DNA of 64,000 nucleotides from Perilla frutescens. Its lineage: Eukaryota; Streptophyta; Magnoliopsida; Lamiales; Lamiaceae. The stretch is taken from positions 49,340,664 through 49,404,663 of the forward strand of contig BRKX01000006.1 of NCBI GenBank assembly GCA_026008535.1, given 5' to 3'. Shown here piece after piece: positions 47,147 to 59,777 of this stretch (position 1 is its first letter; each line of letters starts with the position of its first letter). The notes beneath the pieces are model-generated. The model was not told where the DNA came from. It searched no databases and worked only from the letters and a program-made list of their open reading frames with translations. Position numbers and translations under genes: made by a program.

Positions 47147-48472
47147 ATTGGAAAAAGTGAAAACTGTAATTGAAAATGAGTAAAATAAACGCGTTTTCGG
47201 TGTTTTGAATAATAAAGGAAATTTTCATTTGTAAATGTAAATAAATAAGGTCTTTAGTTTCCAGCTAACCAGACGGGCTCTATGTGGTAAATGAGTATTA
47301 TTAACTTTTTATCCATAAAAATTAATTGCTAAAAAAATTATGCTCTTGTAGAAGACGATTACAAAATTTATAATTTTATTTCAAATAACTATTTTTATGC
47401 GTCCACACTTTATAAGAAATCAACAATTAATATATTTTCGTGTGTTCCCGTTGTTTTTGCCTTTACGAATGGCATTCTGTTTTTGCTTTGTTTTGTGGTA
47501 TCGTACGTAATTGGCTTTTCATGTAAAACCTACTCAAAAAACTGAAAGCCACCATTTTGTCCTCATCATTACCCACCTAATTTGCTTTTACCCTATAATT
47601 AATTATACGTAAACGTAGTAAGATTTTATTAAATTAATTTACATTATAGAGTTCAACAAGATAATGTATGTAGGGAAACTTTACCGTCAGACTGTTTTAC
47701 GCTGAGATAATTCCTTTGCATATTCAGATCAAGTCCAAAATTCAATTATGAGTAACTATAAAAATATCAGTGTATTTTTATGTGGAAAAACACTAATATA
47801 TATGAGAAACTATTTTTTTTTTTCAATATTAAACTAGAAAAAATTGTCAAATACACCACTAATGTTTCCTCTTATAATCAAATAACACAGTAAAGAAATT
47901 AGGTACAAAATTTTGGAACGTATTTGATCCTTAGATAAAAAATCAGGGGAGTATTTCACTGTTTTTCTTAAAAGCCAATGCTTTTTTTTTTATTCTATTC
48001 GAGTTCTAAATTCAATCGTAATTATAAAAATACCACCACCTTTTATATATTGGTGATAATCTAAGTATGATTTTATAAGCAAAGACAAAAACTCATTTGC
48101 ATATTTATAATTTTATTAGCATTTAATTGTATTTGCATTTAAATCTTGAGTTGATTTACGAATTTTGACACACAAAATAATTCACACAAGACTCGCATTA
48201 CAGCCAATTATAAAAATCGATGTGATAAATTTTGACCGGTAATACAATAGTAAAACTTGAAAGAGTTATTATTATTTTAAATTTTTTGAGAAGGTGAAGA
48301 AGTTAATTTGCAGAAGTTTGAGAAATGAGAAAAAAGAAAAAGAAGAAGAGAATAGTCTTAGGATAAACCAAGTCCAAAACAACAAACTTGACAAACGCTT
48401 CTAACCTCTTTCCCAAAACACATTTTTTCAGTCAGTCAAAGAAATATTACTAGCATTCGCCCACATCATCGC
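43311..48472. other. Gene-poor AT-rich region upstream of the kinase
   Basis: I see no gene. Between 44800 and 45200 short phrases recur three times (ctaaaat...attagtgaaccctaaaat, then a Pro/Thr-codon-free ...gactcacacaatgcactcg), suggesting old local duplication. A TA microsatellite is at 47113-47143. The proximal promoter of the kinase gene is presumably in the last few hundred bases, but I cannot point to a TATA box with confidence. Confidence 0.5.
47113..47143. repeat. (TA)n microsatellite
   Basis: About 15 TA units in a row. Confidence 0.9.
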
Positions 48473-48492
48473 TTTTCTCTCTCTCTCTCTCT
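48473..48492 (+). promoter_or_regulatory. CT-rich 5' leader tract
   Basis: Ttttctctctctctctctct lies directly before the upstream ORF. CT tracts of this kind are common in plant 5' UTRs and core promoters. Confidence 0.45.
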
Positions 48493-48497
48493 AGCAA

Positions 48498-48548
48498 ATG
48501 AGGGGGCACTTCCAGAACTCCCAAGGAAGCCAAACGCCCCGTAGATGA
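48498..48548 (+). promoter_or_regulatory. Upstream ORF (16 codons) overlapping the kinase start
   Basis: ATG at 48498 opens a 16-codon frame (MRGHFQNSQGSQTPRR) that ends in TGA at 48546-48548. The kinase ATG is at 48545-48547, so stop and start overlap as ATGA. Neither ATG has A or G at -3. Such an arrangement can limit or tune translation of the main frame, by leaky scanning or by termination-linked restart. It applies only if the transcript starts upstream of 48498. Confidence 0.55.
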
Positions 48549-50950
48549 CGACAATCTTTTCCGCCGTCATCTCCGCTACCATATTATTCCTCGTAGCCCT
48601 GTCCACCCCGCCGCCAACCTATGCCCTCGGCGGCTCCGCCGCCACCATCGCCGCCGTCTACGGATCCTCCACCACTGTATGCTCCATCATAGCCAACCAA
48701 CCAATCCAGCAAATTCAGTGTTGGAGCAATGGCCAATTACTCCCCCCCATCCTACCCACGACCTCCTTCGACTTCCTCGCCGGTGGCCGCGACACCCTCT
48801 GCGGCGTCCGCTCCGGCGGCTTCAGCCTCCTCTGCTGGAACACCACCTTCGACCCCAAAAGAATCTACAGCAACGCCTCCTCCCCGTTAACTTCTCTCGC
48901 AATCGGCGATTCCCAAATCTGCGCATTAACGAACACCACCGACGCCGCCACTGCAGGCGGCGACGGAAATGCAATTTGCTGGCGCGGAAACAACGTTTCT
49001 TCCGCGCAATTCCCAAATGGGGCCGATCAATTCCGCATGATTTCATCTGGGTTGCGATTTTCTTGCGGAGTTGTTGAGATCAGCAGCAGGGTTCTATGCT
49101 GGGGTGACGGCGATTCTTCATCCTCAATGCAATCAGATTTTGCGAATTTCTCAATGTTCAATATCTATGTTGGTGGAAGCCATGCTTGCGGGATTAACGA
49201 TTCAGGAATCGTAATTTGCAGAGGCAACAACGACAATGGGCAGCTGAATATACCCTTAAACACCGCCGGTGATTACAGAGACCTAGCGCTCGGATCAAAC
49301 CACACCTGCGCGATCAGAAAATCGAACGGCACGGTAATTTGCTGGGGTGGAAATGGAGAATTCTCAACTAATATCACTGATGAAATTTCATTCGAGTCTA
49401 TTGTAGCAGGCCCAAATTTCACCTGTGGATTGACGAGGCGCAATTTCTCAGTGATCTGCTGGGGGCCGGGATGGCCTAATGCTTTGGCAAACGAGCTGCC
49501 GATGCAGAAGACTCTTCCCGGCCCCTGCGTCGAGGTGCCGTGCGCCTGCGGAGAATACCCCGATTATCAGACTCTTTGCGTTGGAAATGGTCATATTTGT
49601 GCACCTTGTGCGCCGCCGGACTGGGTTCCACCAATTTCGCCGCCGCCAGTTCCGCCACCGCCGAACATTAGTCCGGAATCATCTTCGCCTTCTAGAGGGC
49701 TTAGAAGGGGTTTATTGGCATTCGCCATTGTTGGATCGGTTGGGGGTGTCGCAGGGATTTGCTCAGTGATATATTGTATGTGGAGTGGTGGAGCTTGTTT
49801 CGGAAAGAAGAAGGTGCATAATTCTGTGCAGCCGACTATAAATGGCGCCAATGCAGCTCAGCAGTCTAGTAGCAATCCACCGTCGCGATCCTCGACGCTT
49901 AGACGGCAAGCGTCTATGCTGATGAGGAGGCAGAGGAGTGGGACTTCGTCGAAGCACGCTGACAAGGCGGAGGAGTTTCTGCTCTCCGATCTTGCAGAGG
50001 CCACCAATGGCTTCGCTTTGGAGAACAAGATTGGTGCGGGGAGTTTCGGAGTTGTTTACAGAGGGAAGCTGCCTAATGGCCGTGAAGTTGCTATTAAGAG
50101 AAGTGAGTCTGGTCCCAAAACGAAGAAATTTCAAGAGAAAGAAACTGCATTTGATTCTGAACTTGCGTTTCTGTCGAGGCTGCATCACAAACATTTGGTT
50201 AGATTGGTTGGATACTGCGAGGAGAGAGAGGAGAGATTGTTGGTTTACGAGTATATGAAGAATGGGGCTTTGTATGATCATTTGCATAGCAAGAGCAATG
50301 TGGAGAAGAGTAGTAGAGTGGTGAATTCTTGGAGAGTTAGGATCAAGATTTCATTGGATGCAGCTCGTGGCATTGAGTATCTGCATAGCTACGCAGTTCC
50401 TCCTATAATTCACCGTGATATCAAGTCATCAAACATCTTGCTCGACGCCAATTGGACTGCGAGGGTGTCGGATTTCGGACTGTCCTTGCTGGGGCCAGAG
50501 GATGATCGTGATTATAGGCCGATGAAGGCAGCTGGGACGGTTGGATACATCGATCCAGAGTATTATGGCCTAAATGTGTTGACAGCCAAGAGCGATGTTT
50601 ATGGTTTTGGAGTCGTGTTGTTGGAGCTTTTGACGGGGAAGAGGGCTATATTCAAGACTGAGGGAGACGGAGGAGAGCCGATCAGCGTGGTGGATTACGC
50701 GGTGCCAGCCATCATGGCCGGGGAAGTGACCAGGATATTGGACCCTCGGGTAGGGGCTGCGGAGCTGAACGTGAACGAGTCGGAGGCCGTCGAGCTTGTG
50801 GCGTACACGGCGATGCATTGCGTGCATTTGGAAGGGAAAGATAGGCCTTCCATGACAGACATTGTTGCTAATTTGGAGCGAGCTTTGGCTCTTTGTGACG
50901 ATAGCCATGGCAGCATCTCTAGTGGAGCAATCTCCATTGTTTCGGATTGA
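48545..50950 (+). CDS. CCR3: CRINKLY4-related receptor-like kinase, CCR3/CCR4-like
   Basis: Single exon, 801 aa. Residues 1-27 look like a signal peptide (ending PTYA-LG). About 28-325 form the extracellular CRINKLY4-type propeller: repeats with paired Cys such as CGVRSGGFSLLCW, CGINDSGIVICRG, CAIRKSNGTVICW and CGLTRRNFSVICW. A Cys-rich stretch (328-355) and a Pro-rich linker follow, then a membrane segment at about 388-412. A juxtamembrane part carries RRQ clusters. The kinase domain (about 490-780) has GAGSFGVVYRGKL, Lys518 in VAIKR, HRDIKSSNILL (Asp625), DFGLS (643-645) and GTVGYIDPEYY, so it appears catalytically complete. The tail ends SISSGAISIVSD. The protein should sit in the plasma membrane as a Ser/Thr kinase. 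It lacks the longer TNFR-like Cys repeats of ACR4, and an intronless gene fits the CCR3/CCR4 branch; which of the two is not certain. The antisense and shifted frames inside it are shadows. Confidence 0.93.
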   Translation: MTTIFSAVISATILFLVALSTPPPTYALGGSAATIAAVYGSSTTVCSIIANQPIQQIQCWSNGQLLPPILPTTSFDFLAGGRDTLCGVRSGGFSLLCWNTTFDPKRIYSNASSPLTSLAIGDSQICALTNTTDAATAGGDGNAICWRGNNVSSAQFPNGADQFRMISSGLRFSCGVVEISSRVLCWGDGDSSSSMQSDFANFSMFNIYVGGSHACGINDSGIVICRGNNDNGQLNIPLNTAGDYRDLALGSNHTCAIRKSNGTVICWGGNGEFSTNITDEISFESIVAGPNFTCGLTRRNFSVICWGPGWPNALANELPMQKTLPGPCVEVPCACGEYPDYQTLCVGNGHICAPCAPPDWVPPISPPPVPPPPNISPESSSPSRGLRRGLLAFAIVGSVGGVAGICSVIYCMWSGGACFGKKKVHNSVQPTINGANAAQQSSSNPPSRSSTLRRQASMLMRRQRSGTSSKHADKAEEFLLSDLAEATNGFALENKIGAGSFGVVYRGKLPNGREVAIKRSESGPKTKKFQEKETAFDSELAFLSRLHHKHLVRLVGYCEEREERLLVYEYMKNGALYDHLHSKSNVEKSSRVVNSWRVRIKISLDAARGIEYLHSYAVPPIIHRDIKSSNILLDANWTARVSDFGLSLLGPEDDRDYRPMKAAGTVGYIDPEYYGLNVLTAKSDVYGFGVVLLELLTGKRAIFKTEGDGGEPISVVDYAVPAIMAGEVTRILDPRVGAAELNVNESEAVELVAYTAMHCVHLEGKDRPSMTDIVANLERALALCDDSHGSISSGAISIVSD

Positions 50951-53395
50951 TTTTAGTTTAAATTTTTTCCCCCTATTTGAGATTGTTTGAGCAAAATAGT
51001 TTTTTGGTAGTGTAGAGATTTAGGTTTAGGATTTTGTAAATCATTGATATAGTTCACCATTATAATTATTTCTCAAAACAAGTCATGTGTTAGCTTCCAT
51101 ATATCCAAATTCTTGGCTATGAGAGATGCAGTGTCAATTTCTTGAATGGTACAACTCTTTCTTGATTTATGTGTTCTTTGTGAAGTTGTCCAATTTTGAA
51201 AGGAATTCCCTTTGACATATAATGCAATAGACTCTCGCAAGTCTAATCTTGGAGATGTTATATCCAATATGTTGTATAAATGCAATGTCTACGCATTTTA
51301 TTCGAACAATTCTATAGTTTGAAAAGGAAGTATTGTGTGACATGCTTCATGGGTTAAGATTCGTTAAACAATGTTCATACTCATTTCGATCTAATGACCA
51401 ATTAGTTAGTTAGCCGGCAGTATTGCGAGGATATAGAATCAAAGATCCCCCAAACATTTTGTTATGAGTTTGTAACTCCCACTTGCTTACATAGTGTTGA
51501 TCTGTCACACAATTTCACAAAAGTATTTGTGAGGGATGAATGTAAAATAAATAGCAGGTAGGGAAAAAAAATGTAATGAATTTGATTGATAGTGCAAAAT
51601 GCAGCCTAGAAGTCTAATCATCTAGTAAAATTGAAAGCATGGTCCACAGTCCAAACTGAGTTTTCCTCGCGCCCTCCATGTAATACTATATAAATATTGT
51701 ATTGTCTGGCTTTAGTCTATTTCAAAAGCCTAGTCTTCTCCTTTTTGTGTAGAATTGATTTTGAAGCTATCTTTTAAAAGCAGTCAATTAAAGCCATTAA
51801 ACCACTCAAGATGTTGACATGTGTAGGGCCTAGATCAAGGCTTTATCCATGTGGGCCCCCCTTCTGGTTTCCATTTCTTGAATTATTGTATATTAACACA
51901 GCGGCGCAATCAACTTAAATCTGAAAATATTTATAACTACCCCGAGAAACATATGAAGAATAAATTAATAATCTTCGGTTACAAAAAAACAGAATTGAAT
52001 TACCAACTTTGGTAATATTTATTCTGAAATGATGAGTAGTAAATGCAGAAGGAAATATTTGAGAGGTTGGGAGGTGGTGGTGGATTTTATTGGTGGCCGG
52101 TGAGAGAAAGAGTTCGCGTTCATACTTCATGAGGTGTTTTATGATGTCTGTATGAGTCAACGCTTTTACACACGCATTCGCATTGTAGTCCAGTTCACAT
52201 TCATGTGGGAATCATATTTATTAATACTTTTTGGGGTTCTTCATTTTTATGACTTCTTTTCGTATCTATATTATTTTTTGAGGTAGTTTAATAAAAAAAA
52301 TATTTCAATAATACTACTCAATCCGTCCTTGGATGTCCCAAATACAGTAGTGTTTCTATATATATCAAGCACATTTATTAATATACTCATTCAATATGAT
52401 TACATTAAGTATTCATGCCTATTTGAATGAGAAGTGGGGAGTAACATTTTTTTTTTAATTTGTAGCAATTTCAAATCTCCAAATTTTTCAGTAAAAGTTG
52501 TCTTACAGTTTCACCGTTGAAATTAGATGTCGTCTTTTGTTTAATCTTCTGAAAAAGAAAAAGGTTGCACCGTCCCATCGTGAGCACCTGCAATGTCATG
52601 ATCGTCAGGAGTTCGAATTCATGGTTATTGGGAATTATAATTTAACATTGAAAAAATTGAGGATGCTCAATTTGTTGCTGATCTAAAGTTGGTGTTATTA
52701 TTGAATGGTTTTAAACGTGGTATCGGAGATTGAAAATAGATCAAAGTTTGTGATTTATTTGACAATTAAATATTTTTATTAAAGAAAAATTTTATGCTAT
52801 TTATAGGTGTGTTGTGTATTTCTCGAGCCAAGAAATTTATAGGAATTGAATTATGACCTTGCAGTTATAAGAGCGCTCAAATAATATGGTATTATTATGC
52901 ACATATATGTTTGGATTTAACGTTCAAAGTTTCTGATTTATTCTGTATGTTTTACGTAGTAATATTATACACATTAATTTTCATATCATGTGAGATTCTT
53001 TACCTCATTTTTTGACATGCCAATGTTATTATTTTGTTTCTCTTCAATTGTTCTCCAATTTCAGTGTTCTATTGTTTTATTTTAGTTTATATTTATATTT
53101 TTAGTCAATAATTGATTATTTTATTAATATTTATAATTTTTTTTAATTTTAAATATTAGTTAATAAATATAAGTTAGTAGACTGAAAAAGGGGACAGATA
53201 ATCTGGGCCCAATTGTTACATATTTTAGATGTAACAGGTAGAAGAGTCGGAACTTGCGTATACATATTATAATTGCATATAATTTAGATTTAGATGCACT
53301 CATTTATTATTATTTTGGGCAGTGATTGTTGATCGCGTATGATTATTATAGTTGTATTTGGTTATTACTGTGAAGACACGTGTACCGATTACATA
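50951..53395. other. 3' flank of the kinase gene and gene-poor DNA
   Basis: A likely 3' UTR continues to about 51060 (aaaataattt-rich). Beyond it I see no gene. At 52318-52455 the sequence resembles a decayed Stowaway-type piece (caatccgtccttggatgtcc), without a clear second end. Confidence 0.45.
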
Positions 53396-53432
53396 TGAAT
53401 AATGAATAATGAATAATGAATAATGAATAATG
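53396..53432. repeat. (TGAATAA)n short tandem repeat
   Basis: Five 7-bp units in a row. Confidence 0.85.
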
Positions 53433-53550
53433 TAGCTGTGTGTATATCAGTCACATGCGACTTTTATATTTAGGATGCAAACAAAAGCGGATCCGAGGGT
53501 AGACCATTTTGTGAAAACAAATTCTCCATGTATCGGGCTAAATTTTATTA

Positions 53551-54351
53551 CATCTCCAATGCTAAGCATCTATTCTGCACTAAATATGTGTAATTTTTAC
53601 ATTAAATTTTTTTACAGCTTCAATACTCAACACCAAATTTTACACCAAATAAAAATATTCTTTTAAAAATTTCATTTTATTTTATAATTGAAATATGGAT
53701 ATGATTAATGATTTTTTTAAATGATGATTATCCAAAACTAATAATACAAATTAGAATCATACAAAAAAAGAAACTAAATTAGAATCATACAAAAAGAAAG
53801 CAAGCTCGTGAATATCAATCGTCTCCTCATCAAGGAGAATTTTCACAATTCAATCAATCCGGAGGTGAAGGACATGGGTTTGAAGATTCTTCAAATGATT
53901 TCGGTCAATATTATAATATCTTAGAAGATCTAGAAATGATTTGTAATGTGTTTTTTCAAGTAGTTTTAGTTATTTGTAGTGTGTTTTTAAGTTAATTTTT
54001 AGTAATTTGTAATATGTGGGACTTCATTTTATCCATTATGTTTAATTAATTGTGCTTTTATTTGAAATTATTTATTTATTTATTTAGAAGATTTATAATT
54101 TAAATTAAGTGAATATATAATTTATAAATTAAATTAAATTTATTAAATAATCTATTTAATAATAATTTTAAATAATAAAACAATTCATTAAATGTTGTGG
54201 GACCCATCAGCATTAATTTGGTGCAGCACCAAAATCTGTCCCAAATTTGAGACAGGATTTGGTGTCGCACCAATTTGGTGCAGGATTTAGGACAGCATTG
54301 GAGTGGATTTCTGCACCAAATTGGTGTTTTAGTCTAGCATTGGAATTGGCC
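53551..54351 (+). mobile_element. PIF/Harbinger-type non-autonomous element
   Basis: The 801-bp element is flanked by TTA on both sides (53548-53550 and 54352-54354). Its ends are CATCTCCAATGCTAAG and, reversed, GGCCAATTCCAATGCTAG. TTA duplications and CCAATGCTA-type ends are typical of PIF/Harbinger. Inside, 53801-53946 reads YQSSPHQGEFSQFNQSGGEG ... DFGQYYNILEDLEM on the plus strand, like the end of a Harbinger accessory protein. The remaining interior is AT-rich. Confidence 0.65.
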
Positions 54352-54359
54352 TTACACCC

Positions 54360-55670
54360 AATCAACATCATCTCTAAATATGTGATTTAATCTTGTTTAA
54401 TGTCAATTTTTAATATGCAAATTATCAAATATTTAGTGGTAATATATTTACTTTATTTAGTTTGTAACATTATTACGTTTAATTTAATTAAAAATTAATT
54501 TATAACATTATTTTATTTTATTTAAGTAGGGTTGTCAAGTGAATCTAAACACATCATAGTAGTATTTACTATATATCGGATACATGCTAACTTTATATTA
54601 GAGGGGTGGGTGTCGCCTTAGACTCGATTCAAGGAAGAAAAATGCATCACTTTTTTGTTAATGAAAAATATTTCTTATAATATTGAAAAATATTAAGTTT
54701 ATTTTACTAGAAAGTATTACTAAAAAGACGATGATATTTTTATAATTATTATTGTAAACACAAAATTCTACAATTGATTTGTTCGGATTTCGGATCTACA
54801 AAAGTAAACACGAAAAATGTGAAGTCAAGGATCATGGAGATGGGTGATCGATTGGACTCCGACGCTTAAGTCAAAATCGAATATAGTAGTATAAGATGGT
54901 AGAAGTGCCGATGGTTGCTAGTTAGAATCAAATATTGGAGCGTAAGATGGTAGGAATGTGGAAGTTTGCTAGTCCCTATGTTGAGATAGTATAATAGTTT
55001 TTCCAGGGGAATGCTCAAAAAAATATGAAAGAATTGAGTTAATGTAGATGCCCTGAATATAATTGAGTTATGTAAAATACGTCAAGTTATGAACCCAGTT
55101 AGTTGGAATGTTGAAGAACTCAGTCGAAGAACTTAAGACGCTAACAAGCTCGATTAGTTGGAGAGTTAAAGAATTCGGTCGAATGACTCTGTTGAAGCCA
55201 ACTGGAGTCGATTAGTTGAGAGGATGAAGTTAGCATAGCTGCCCTTATACCCGTTCTGTAGAGTTGCAGAACTTTGCATAGAAATGGCTAAATATGCATA
55301 AGATACTTTCATGAGTCAAACTGAGAATTTGTCAAAAGCGAAAAGAAGACATGAGGAAAAGCCACGTGTCAGAGATCGTCTCAATCAATCTAAATGATTC
55401 AAATCTCTGCACATCCAACGATCACGAATCAAGGTTTTGAAGATTAAGCTACATCGTTCCACACGTGAAAGGATTCAAATAAATGATACAATAACGTATT
55501 CAAGAGAGTACTATAAACATGGACAAACGCATGAATTTTAACTAGGGACAGAAAATAATTATAATGCACATTTAAGTAAAAAAAACATGTATTTAAATTA
55601 ATTACTTTCATAAATCGAGTGATAATGTCAAAATTTTGAATGTATCGCCCCGACCCGTCGGGGTTTAGGT
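54360..55670. other. Gene-poor intergenic DNA
   Basis: No gene recognised. Around 54940-55220 phrases such as gttgaagaactcagtcgaag and gagttaaagaattcggtcga repeat imperfectly. Confidence 0.4.
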
Positions 55671-55675
55671 TGTTA

Positions 55676-58600
55676 AGGGTGTCGAGCTCACCCGCTCTAA
55701 AAATGGAACGGTTCGGTATATTTTGGGCTCGGTTCGGCCCTTCGCGGGCTTTCGGGCTTTTCTGGCCTAAAATTTGTATTTTTTCCAGATTTTATAATTT
55801 TTTCAAATTTTGTAAATTTCCAAATTTTCATATCCAATTCTAAATCTTATTAAGATAAAAGCCCATAAATTGATTATTGTAAAAACATTACATAAACATT
55901 ACACAATACATATAAATTATAATCCATATTAAATAAAAAAGTACACATTTTTCAACTTATGAAATCAAATACTAAAAGTCCAAGTTCAAATAAACGCATA
56001 TAAGTTCTTAAATTCAAAATACAAAGTTCAATAAATTAATTCTTAATAGTACTCAAAAATCCAAAATGCATAGATAAATAAAGCCTAAAAAATCCATTAC
56101 TCCTCCACAGTCCATGCCATCAATCATAAATCATCATCATCAATACCGACTTCATCATCAACATTGTCACCAATATCTTCTTTGGAGATATGTATCTCGT
56201 CTACCTCCACCACATCTACATTTCCAAATTAAAGAAAAGAGTAAATAACTATAATTTAATGAAAAATATTATAGAATTAATATTACCTTCAACTTCTTCT
56301 TCTTCTTTGTACCCATGCAACCAATACCTAGTGCAAATGAGAGCTTGCACAGTTTAAGGAAGCAATCGATTTCTATACTTGTTCAAGATGCAACAACTAA
56401 TGCTAAATGTGGATTCTGAATCAACTGTCGTGATTGGAATACTCAAAATATCACAAGCCATTAATGCAAGTCAAGGGAATCGACTCTTGTATTACAATAT
56501 TCTATAACATTTGCGGTCTTTTCAACATTGTAAATATCCTCCAAGTATATATCAAGCTCTGATTTACCTGAATTTGAACTCATGAATTCTACTTGATATT
56601 CCTACAATGGAGAAACATAATATAAAAAATAAAATTAGAGATATATAATGAAATGTGAAAATCAAATAATATATATAATTATAATACAATTCAAGATTAT
56701 ACTTACATCAAGTTTGTCAACGTCTGGAGATGATGATCTCCATGTAAACCATCTTTGGATAAGACAGTAAGAAATGAACTTCCTTCACCCCATTCATATT
56801 CACTGAAGAGTTTATACAAAGCACTCTTGACCTTATTCACTCTCTCTTGATAATCTTGTGGGTAAAGTTTCCTATAGCAAAAAATCAAGAATCTCAATTT
56901 TGCATGAGGATCAAGAATACCTCTAAATACAATTGTTTCACAATAATCATCCAAGTACTTATCAAACTTGGCTTTCATCCTCAACGCCATATCTTTGATT
57001 ACCCCATCCTTAGATTTCATAAGGCCATTCAACTTCATTTCTATGAGAGAAGTTTCTGAAGTACAAATTTGAGGTAGAACGGGTCAACTCAGATATCAAT
57101 TTAGTAATCACATAAAATGGGGCCAAGAAAATCTTCGTTATTTCTACTCTATCCCACTCTTCATCACAAAGACAATGCTTATAATATCTATCATTATAAC
57201 TAAAACTTGTGAATGCACGATGAAACTTAATAACACTTTCAAACATCAAATAAGTAGAATTTAATCTAGCCAACACATCCAACCTCAAGAAACTCCCACC
57301 AATATCACTTAAGGGGACCTCTTCAACACATTTTTTAAATTCTCTTAACCTCCTCTTAGAAGATTTCACATACGTAACACTTGCTCTTATATTTTTCAAA
57401 GCTTATTCCACCACATTTAAGGCCTCTTGAACGATTAAGTTCAAACTATGAGCAAAACATCTCACATGAAAGAACTCACGTTTACATAACAAACAATTAT
57501 GCAAATTCATCTTATTTTTCAAGATTTTTATCATGATGTCATTGTTAGGGGCATTATCTAATGTAAGTGAAAATATTTTAGATTTTATGCCCCAATCCTT
57601 AAGCACTCCAAGCAATTTTCTAGATAACTCAAATCTAGTATGTGGGGGATCTAATTCACAAAATACAAGTCACTTACTATTTAACCGCCATTGATCGTCA
57701 ACATAATGTACAGTGACAGTCATATAACCTTGAGTACTTACAGCAGTCCACACAATAGATTTTAAACAAATTCTTCCAGAAATAGTAGCTAACACATTCT
57801 TAAATTTTTCCCTTTCATACTTATGCACTTTCAAACAATTACTTTTTACCGTATTTCTAGAAATGGTTTAAATTCAGGATTCAAGATCTTATTCACGTCA
57901 GAAACGCCATCATACTCTGCATAACTAAATAGAAAATCATGTTGAATAATACATCTAGACAATGCATCTCGATATGCCTTATTATCAAACTTCTACTTCT
58001 TCAATAAAATAGTTGGATTATCCAACATAGCACCACATTATGAAACTTAGGAGTTTTATAACAAGATTCACTATGGTGCTTTAAATAAGTCATGTCATAT
58101 GAGTTCAACAAGTGTAAAATCTGTCACAATGAGCTTTTTCTACCCCATCCCTAAGCTTAACCCTCACAAAGTTATTTCATACATCATATCTACCCCTTTT
58201 TTATCAACATTTTTAGTATCCTCTATAGCACTATTACTGGTCTGCTTCTTACCCTGACTCTTCATATTTTTACCATTATTAACCGTACTAGTACGATCAG
58301 TGGAAAGATTAATACATTTAGTACTCTTAAGAGTAGAAGGAGTTCTCAAGTCATCGATATATAAAATTCAGTCATCTAGTTTTTTATCCTCCAACATTTG
58401 ATCCTCCAATATAGCATCATCAGTATCCACCATTTCTACAGTAAGATTGAAAAAAAATGTAAGAATTTATGAAAAAAATATATTTCATACAACTGAACAA
58501 AAATATTTCAAGTTTTCAACATTATATTTCAGACAATGTAGACAGCCAAACACCAATTTTTCAACATTATATTTCAGACAATAAAGATGACTAAACTTGT

Positions 58601-59540
58601 CAAACAGGTTATTGCATAAGATTCTTTAATATCTATTTTTCTCCACATTTTCTTTAATTGGGTCTACAGCTTCTTATAAGAAAATATGTCTCTATAATTT
58701 TCCATAGCTTCAAATAATTGCAATTGAGGAAATGGATTGACTTCTCCATCATCTTGCTCTTTGTTTCATCATTTGAAATTTAGTGAAAAATTTTATGTTC
58801 AAGCATATAGACTAAGAACCCATTATGTGCAGTCTAACTCATACATACCAAATAGACAAATACAATGCAGATTGACAGGTTCTAGACAACCAAAAACATC
58901 AATATATTCTCCAAGCAAAAAAAATTGTAGACAGCCAAACATTAATATTTTAACATTATATTACAAAAAAATATTCATACATGGGTGAATCAGAGTCGAC
59001 ATTTCTAGATGACTTAGCTACAATCAAAGATGAACAGGCAGCAGATGGCTCGGTGTCAGCGTCAAGTCATCGATGATAAATAAGAGCAGGGAAGAAACGA
59101 TTGCGCGGTGTGCTGGTGACCAGTCGACATCGGACAGTGGCGGAGTGGGTGCATATATTGACGATGAGTTGGCAACTACATGGTGGGTTGGTGGTCGATG
59201 TCGGGCAGTGGTGGAGTGGATGCAGACGTGACAGCAACAACGTGGTGGGATGGTGTACAGTTGACATCGGGCAATGACGGAGGAGCGACGTGAGTGTTTG
59301 ACTATGAATTGTGATTGAGAGAAGCGATGGATGTGAGTTCCCAATTTTTTAGGACTGTGGAGTGGGGAATACTGGGAAATAACTAAATAAGTTATAAAAT
59401 CAATTAAAAAAATAAAATCAGGCTTTTTCTTGCCTGGTGGCCCGACATGCCAGACCGTTTAGGCCCGAAATCTTTTTAGGTAGCTATTTCTCAGGTCTGG
59501 TTGGGCTGGCCCATCGGGCCAGACTATTTTTACCAGCCCT
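55676..59540 (-). mobile_element. Possible hAT element 1 boundaries
   Basis: The left edge reads AGGGTGTCGAGCTCACCCG and the right edge, reversed, AGGGCTGGTAAAAATAG. Both are followed by GC-rich GGCCC/GGGCC subterminal stretches unlike the surrounding DNA, as in many hAT elements. I found no matching 8-bp duplication, so the limits are tentative. The transposase remnant lies inside at 56310-58440. Confidence 0.4.
56310..58440 (-). pseudogene. hAT transposase (BED/RICESLEEPER-like), decayed
   Basis: Read from right to left, a broken BED-type zinc finger lies near 58150-58050 (GVEKAHCDRFYT). The catalytic region is at 57615-57403 (IFSLTLDNAPNNDIMIKILK and VRCFAHSLNLIVQEAL). More of the core is at 57399-57010 (LDVLARLNSTYLMFESVIKF) and 57038-56703 (FDKYLDDYCETIVFRGILDP). 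The C-terminal dimerisation domain is near 56480-56320 (IPITTVDSESTFS). Each is in a separate frame with stops between them, so the gene is dead. The order and motifs are those of the plant hAT family. Confidence 0.82.
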
Positions 59541-59777
59541 AATCACCATTATCAATAATGCGATGTTCCATCCAAGGTATTCTATAAAAAATTATATATG
59601 TTATATTTATAACACCGTTCAACTACTAATTATCAAAATTAAAATAAAATGATGGTCACCAACCTATTTATTTAATTTTTGACATCGTAAGTTGTACTCA
59701 ATTTTTCTTCATAACTTCAGATTTATCTATAATTGAGTCGACATCAAAAGTCTCAGCAATATCTTTCTCAATATAAA

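Noticed and set aside
49476..50287. Antisense and shifted frames inside the receptor kinase
   Set aside because: Shadows of a GC-richer coding region; the sense frame explains all domain motifs.
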